Below are positions 59,866-64,000 of a stretch of 64,000 nt of DNA, one piece after another (position 1 is the stretch's first letter; every line of letters begins with the position of its first letter). This stretch comes from Sva-07 sp942492715 (GTDB lineage: Bacteria > Actinomycetota > Acidimicrobiia > Acidimicrobiales > Ilumatobacteraceae). The position numbers and the translations under genes are program-made. A model generated the notes under the pieces. The model did no database searches and was not told where the DNA came from. It saw only the letters and a list, made by a program, of their open reading frames with translations. The stretch covers positions 62,001 through 126,000 of the forward strand of contig CALOFW010000017.1 in the NCBI GenBank assembly GCA_942492715.1, given 5' to 3'.

Positions 59866-62800
59866 TTGGAGTGCAGCAGCTGCGGGAGGGGGAACCGGGC
59901 GGACTCCCGATTCTGCGACGCCTGCGGCACGCCCCTGGCCCTGCGATGCGGCGCCTGTGACCGCCAGCTGAACCCCGATGCCCGGTTCTGCGACGGGTGT
60001 GGCACTCCCACCGGAGCGGCGTTGGCCCCGCAGCCAACGACTCCGACACGCACACCGGCGCCGCCCGCGACGGCGGCGGTCCGCAAGACGGTGACGGTGC
60101 TGTTCTGTGATCTCGTCGGCTCGACGGCGTTCGCCGAGGCGGTCGACACCGAGTCGGCCCGCGAAGCGATGGGCCGGTACCACGCGATGGCCCAAGCGAC
60201 GGTCGAAGCCAGCGGCGGGACCGTCGCCAAGTTCATCGGCGACGGCGTGATGGCGCTGTTCGGTGTCCCGGAGGTGGCCGAGGACGATGCGGAACGAGCG
60301 GTGGCGACCGGACGGGCGCTGCAGCGGGGCTTCGTCCCGATCCGCGAACACGTGGCGAACCGGTACGGCATCGAGGTCGGCCTCCGAGTCGGGATCAACA
60401 CCGGTGAGGTCGTGATCGACGACGCCGACGCCGACCTCGTCGGCGATGTCCTCAACACCGCTGCTCGCCTCGAAGCCCAGTGCACCCCCGGAGAGGTGCT
60501 GGTCGGGGAGGACACCTGGCGACTGACCCGCGGTGCCATCGACTACCGAGCGCTCGGCGAGGTGGCGGTCAAGGGCAAGCGCGACGGCCTCGCCACGTAT
60601 CAACTGGTCACGGACGACCTCGGCGCCGCACCTGACCCGGGCGCTGCCGATCTCGCCGAGCTGGCGATCCCGTTCGTCGGTCGTGACGGCGAGATCGCAC
60701 AGCTGCGCGCCGTGCTCGATGATGCGATCGACGCCGGGGAGGCACGGCTGGCCACGGTGATCGGATCTCCCGGTGTCGGCAAGACCCGCCTCGCCCGCGA
60801 GCTCGGCAGGATGGTCGGCGACGGTGCCCGCTTCGTCGAGCTGCGCTGTGAGAGCGCCGGGACCGCGACGTTCGCCCCGATCGCCGAGCTGCTGCAGACG
60901 GTCGCCGGATTCGACGACGACGCGACCTCCGACGAGATCATCGAGGCGCTGCGGACGGTGGTCGGCCGCGGCGACGAGTCGCCGCGGCTCGTCGAGCTGC
61001 TCGGATCGTTCGTGGGTACGGCGTCGCCACGATCGACCGAGGACGCATTCTTCGCCGTCCGACGTCTGGTCGAGTTGCTCGGCGAACGCACACCGCTCGT
61101 GCTCGTGATCGACGACATCCAGTGGGCGGAGCCACTCTTCCTCGACCTGCTCGAACACCTCGCGCAGTGGGCGAAGGCCGCACCGGTGCTCGTGATCGGA
61201 CTGGCCCGCCCCGAGATCCGCGACATCCGCCCGCCGCTCGCCGAGCCCGGCCGTCGGGTCTCCGCCGTCATCTCGCTCGAGGGTCTCGACGCCGCCGCGA
61301 CCGAACGGCTCGCCGCCGAACTGCTCGGAGGCGCCGCACTCCCCGCCGAACTCACCGCGAAGCTGCCGGACTCGACCGATGGCAACCCGCTGTTCGTCCG
61401 TGAGCTGGTGCGCATGCTGGTCGACGACGGCGTGATCGTGCAGACCGGCGATCACTGGGATCTCGCGATCGACGCCGAGGCGATCGAGGTGCCGCCGACG
61501 ATCCAGTCGCTCCTGGCGGCGCGTGTCGAGCGCCTCCCTCACGACGAGCGCCGGGTGCTCGAGTTGGCATCGGTCGTCGGGTCGGAGTTCCCGCTCGGCG
61601 CCCTGACCGCGCTCCTCCCGGACACGGACCGCAACGGGCTCGACACCGTGATCGAGCGGCTCCGGCGCAAGGAACAGGTGGAGCCGACCGGGACCTACTG
61701 GGGTGACGAACCGGTCATCCGATTCCACCACGTACTGATCCGCGACGCGGCGTATCGACGATTGCTCAAGGGTGCGCGGGCCGACCTGCATCTCGAGGTC
61801 GGCACCTGGATGGAGGCGACCTCGGAACATCTGACCGGCGACTTCGACGTCATGATCGCCCACCACTTCGAGCAGGCGTATCTCTACCGTCGACAACTCA
61901 ACGACGACGACGCGAGCACGACGGCGGCCGGGCGAAAGGCCGCCGCCCTCCTCCACCGGGCCGCCGACACCGCCCTGCAGCGCGACGACCTCGCAGCCGC
62001 AGGCGGCTATGCGAACCGCGCGCTGGCAACGCTCGCGCCCGACGCCGACGATGTGCCGGATCTCCTGTTGCTGGCGTGCGAGGCGTTCCTGTCGTCGGGT
62101 GACGTCGGCAACGGGCGCGCGCTGGTGAAGCAGCTCGGCGACCACGCCGTCGGCGACGACCGCCTGGAGGCCTGGACCACCTGCTTCGAGGCACAACTCT
62201 CGGTCCTCACCGAGCCGGAGAGCCTGCGCGAGGCGTCGGATCGCGCCGCCGACGCGGCCGCGCAACTGCAGCATCTCGGCGACCAGGCCGGCGTGGCGAA
62301 GGCCCGCATCATCCGAGGGGGCGCGCTGGCCCGGCTCGGCCAGGTCGGCGCCGCCGAGGGCGAACTCGACCTGGCGCTCACCGCCGCCCGGGCGGCGCAC
62401 GACCGCCGGCGCGTCACCGCCGTGCTGAGTGCCGCCCCGGTCGCTGCGCTGTGGGGTCCGTCGCCGGTTCCACGGGCCGGTGGACGCTGCCTCGATGTCG
62501 TGCGCCTGTCACGGATCACGGCCGACTCGCCCGAGGTCGAAGCCACCTCGGTCCGCTGTCAGGCCGTGCTCGAAGCGTTGCGCGGACGATTCGACACCGC
62601 GCGCTCCCTCCTGGCCACCGCGCGGGCGACGACCGAGAAGATCGGCCTCCGCCAGGGTCTGCTGGAGACCCGCTACTTCGCGGGGATCGTCGAGCTGCTG
62701 GCCGGCGACGCGGCCGCCGCCGAGCCGCACCTCCGCCGCGCCTACGGCGGGCTCGGCCAGTTGGGTATCGGCGCCGACGCCGGCCAGGCCGCGGCGTACC

Positions 62801-64000
62801 TCGCCCGAGCCCTGCTGCTGCAGGGCCGCCTCGACGAGGCCGACGAGCTCGCCGCCGACAGCGACGCGCTCGCCGGGCAGAACCTCCAGACGGCGATCGC
62901 CGCCCGTTCAGCGCAGGCCGAGATCCTCGCGGTGCGCGGCGAGACCGTCGAAGCACTCGTGCTCGCCGAGGAGGCCGTCCGGCTCGCCGCCGACACCGAC
63001 ATCGTCCTCGACCACGCCAACGCACTCGCGACCCTCGCCCGGGTGCGTGCCGCACACGGCGACCGCGAAGGCGCCCAACGAGCTGCCACCTCAGCGAACG
63101 ACCTGTTCACCCTGAAGGGTGCGACCGTGCTCGTCGATTCGACACGGTTGGTGGTCGACGGACCCGCCGACACAGCCCCCGCCGACGAAGCCGCCGAGCC
63201 CGAACCACCGGCATCGGCGAACCGGTCGGACGCGGTGGCGGACGAGGCCTGGAACCGCGCCCACCGATGGTCGCTCGAGAACCTGGCAGACCTGGCGACC
63301 GGCGACCCCGACAGGATGACACCGAGGTTCCACGAGCACGTGACCCTCATCGACCACCGCTCGCTGGTGCAGCATCGCGTCGTCGGCCGCGATGCCCTCC
63401 TCGACAGCCTCGGCATCGGAGTGGGCCTCTTCGGCGGGCACTTCGACATCACGTCGACACCGGTTGCCGTGCGGGGCGATCTCCATCTGCTCCGGCGGGT
63501 TCAGTGGAGGAGCACTGAGGCCGGCAATGACTCGCTGATCGAGATCCTCGAGGTGCATGAGAACACCGAGGACGGACAGCTCATTCGCATCTCGTATCGC
63601 GAACCATCCGACCTCGCTGGTGCCCTCGCCGAACTCGACGAGTGGTTCTTCGAGTCGACCGATCCACGAGACCATCTCGAGGCCTACAGCGCCGCGACCT
63701 CGGATCGCACGATCACCGCACGGAACAGTGTCGCGGGGCTTCGCTCGTTCCACCGTGACATCGTCCTGCGAGACCATCGCGCCATCGGTTGGGGGACGCT
63801 GACCGGACGCGAAGCGGCGCGGGAACGGGTCGAGTCGTGGTCGGTGATGCCGGACGGCTTCATGGCGTACACCTCTCGGATTCACCGGAGCGATCGGCTG
63901 TGGGCGCTCCAGGAGTCACGATTCCGCGTCGACGGCAGCCAGGGCGACGAGAGCGAGAGCGGATTCCTCGCGGTGGTTCGGCTCGAACCCGGCACCGGAC
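59866..64000 (+). CDS. zinc-ribbon / class III nucleotide cyclase / STAND ATPase regulator (runs off window)
   Basis: At least 1378 codons, open at the right edge. The start is inferred as TTG 59866: an in-frame TGA lies two codons upstream and GGGGAG precedes it. Order of parts: two zinc ribbons (CSSCG...CDAC and CGAC...CDGC, about 3-45); a class III adenylate/guanylate cyclase (about 74-250) with metal Asp in LFCDLVGST (D82) and KFIGDGVMALFG (D126) and the N197/R201 pair in VLNTAARLE, so probably active; an AAA/STAND ATPase (about 270-640) with IGSPGVGKT and LVLVIDDIQW; helical repeats; and from about 1130 a SnoaL-like region. The long opposite-strand frames here are shadows. Confidence 0.88.
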   Translation, partial: MECSSCGRGNRADSRFCDACGTPLALRCGACDRQLNPDARFCDGCGTPTGAALAPQPTTPTRTPAPPATAAVRKTVTVLFCDLVGSTAFAEAVDTESAREAMGRYHAMAQATVEASGGTVAKFIGDGVMALFGVPEVAEDDAERAVATGRALQRGFVPIREHVANRYGIEVGLRVGINTGEVVIDDADADLVGDVLNTAARLEAQCTPGEVLVGEDTWRLTRGAIDYRALGEVAVKGKRDGLATYQLVTDDLGAAPDPGAADLAELAIPFVGRDGEIAQLRAVLDDAIDAGEARLATVIGSPGVGKTRLARELGRMVGDGARFVELRCESAGTATFAPIAELLQTVAGFDDDATSDEIIEALRTVVGRGDESPRLVELLGSFVGTASPRSTEDAFFAVRRLVELLGERTPLVLVIDDIQWAEPLFLDLLEHLAQWAKAAPVLVIGLARPEIRDIRPPLAEPGRRVSAVISLEGLDAAATERLAAELLGGAALPAELTAKLPDSTDGNPLFVRELVRMLVDDGVIVQTGDHWDLAIDAEAIEVPPTIQSLLAARVERLPHDERRVLELASVVGSEFPLGALTALLPDTDRNGLDTVIERLRRKEQVEPTGTYWGDEPVIRFHHVLIRDAAYRRLLKGARADLHLEVGTWMEATSEHLTGDFDVMIAHHFEQAYLYRRQLNDDDASTTAAGRKAAALLHRAADTALQRDDLAAAGGYANRALATLAPDADDVPDLLLLACEAFLSSGDVGNGRALVKQLGDHAVGDDRLEAWTTCFEAQLSVLTEPESLREASDRAADAAAQLQHLGDQAGVAKARIIRGGALARLGQVGAAEGELDLALTAARAAHDRRRVTAVLSAAPVAALWGPSPVPRAGGRCLDVVRLSRITADSPEVEATSVRCQAVLEALRGRFDTARSLLATARATTEKIGLRQGLLETRYFAGIVELLAGDAAAAEPHLRRAYGGLGQLGIGADAGQAAAYLARALLLQGRLDEADELAADSDALAGQNLQTAIAARSAQAEILAVRGETVEALVLAEEAVRLAADTDIVLDHANALATLARVRAAHGDREGAQRAATSANDLFTLKGATVLVDSTRLVVDGPADTAPADEAAEPEPPASANRSDAVADEAWNRAHRWSLENLADLATGDPDRMTPRFHEHVTLIDHRSLVQHRVVGRDALLDSLGIGVGLFGGHFDITSTPVAVRGDLHLLRRVQWRSTEAGNDSLIEILEVHENTEDGQLIRISYREPSDLAGALAELDEWFFESTDPRDHLEAYSAATSDRTITARNSVAGLRSFHRDIVLRDHRAIGWGTLTGREAARERVESWSVMPDGFMAYTSRIHRSDRLWALQESRFRVDGSQGDESESGFLAVVRLEPGTG

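Noticed and set aside
59662..62400. Very long open frame (over 900 codons) on the minus strand
   Set aside because: It is antisense to the cyclase/STAND gene, rich in Arg/Gly/Asp without any recognisable motif, and crosses the divergent chagasin-like gene. High GC makes such frames common.

Overview
This is a GC-rich chromosomal stretch from an actinobacterium. The class Acidimicrobiia (Ilumatobacter-like) is my best guess, an inference from overall gene style. Supporting signs are two F420-type enzymes, a PASTA kinase relative, an AfsR/SARP-type regulator, a long-form SerA, an IclR gene divergent from leuCD, and many genes that appear to be transcribed without a 5' leader. I see no tRNA, rRNA, CRISPR array, phage or insertion sequence. 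Genes are tightly packed on both strands, many pairs overlap by an ATGA or GTGA, and no gene-free stretch exceeds 300 bases.

Layout. 1-1.5 kb: nadB (cut by the window edge) and nadA for NAD synthesis. 2.0-4.7 kb: IclR regulator divergent from leuC-leuD. 4.7-10 kb: PGPGW membrane protein, Ddn-like F420 enzyme, M20 peptidase, membrane protein, phosphotransferase, DEAD-box helicase. 10-15 kb: leuA behind a leucine leader peptide and attenuator, a sunset-domain protein, a ferredoxin, pyrF and serA. 15.2-17.5 kb: acetyltransferase / enolase-superfamily racemase / SCP2 operon. 17.5-21.6 kb: SDR, a PASTA-receptor pseudokinase and a divergent membrane protein. 21.6-28.1 kb: ligA, MetE-like protein, membrane protein, mnmA and iscS. 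28-36.7 kb: methyltransferase, LLM oxidoreductase, SDR, dxs plus a double GNAT, crotonase, inositol-phosphatase-like enzyme, metB-type enzyme. 36.7-45 kb: small GNAT, a DUF2277 remnant, nfuA-like protein, CDF transporter, EamA transporter, surE, envelope proteins, epoxide-hydrolase-like enzyme, DUF3179 lipoprotein. 45-50.5 kb: lipoprotein, msrB, metallo-beta-lactamase-fold enzyme, FAH enzyme, crotonase, M20 peptidase, YeaQ-like protein. 50.7-64 kb: AfsR-type regulator, anchored protein, frameshifted hrpA, MFS transporter, chagasin-like lipoprotein and a giant cyclase/STAND regulator that runs off the right edge.

The strongest themes are regulatory. Leucine synthesis seems to be controlled twice: a palindrome between iclR and leuCD, and a transcription attenuator with five consecutive Leu codons ahead of leuA. 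Twenty starts have a TANNNT hexamer 6-9 nt upstream, which fits leaderless mRNAs. Several families of perfect or near-perfect palindromes lie between genes, including copies of a GGGGTCnGACCCC element. The PASTA kinase homologue has lost nearly every catalytic residue. hrpA is split by a +1 shift beside a CCCC run, and a DUF2277 gene survives only as a fragment without its start codon.
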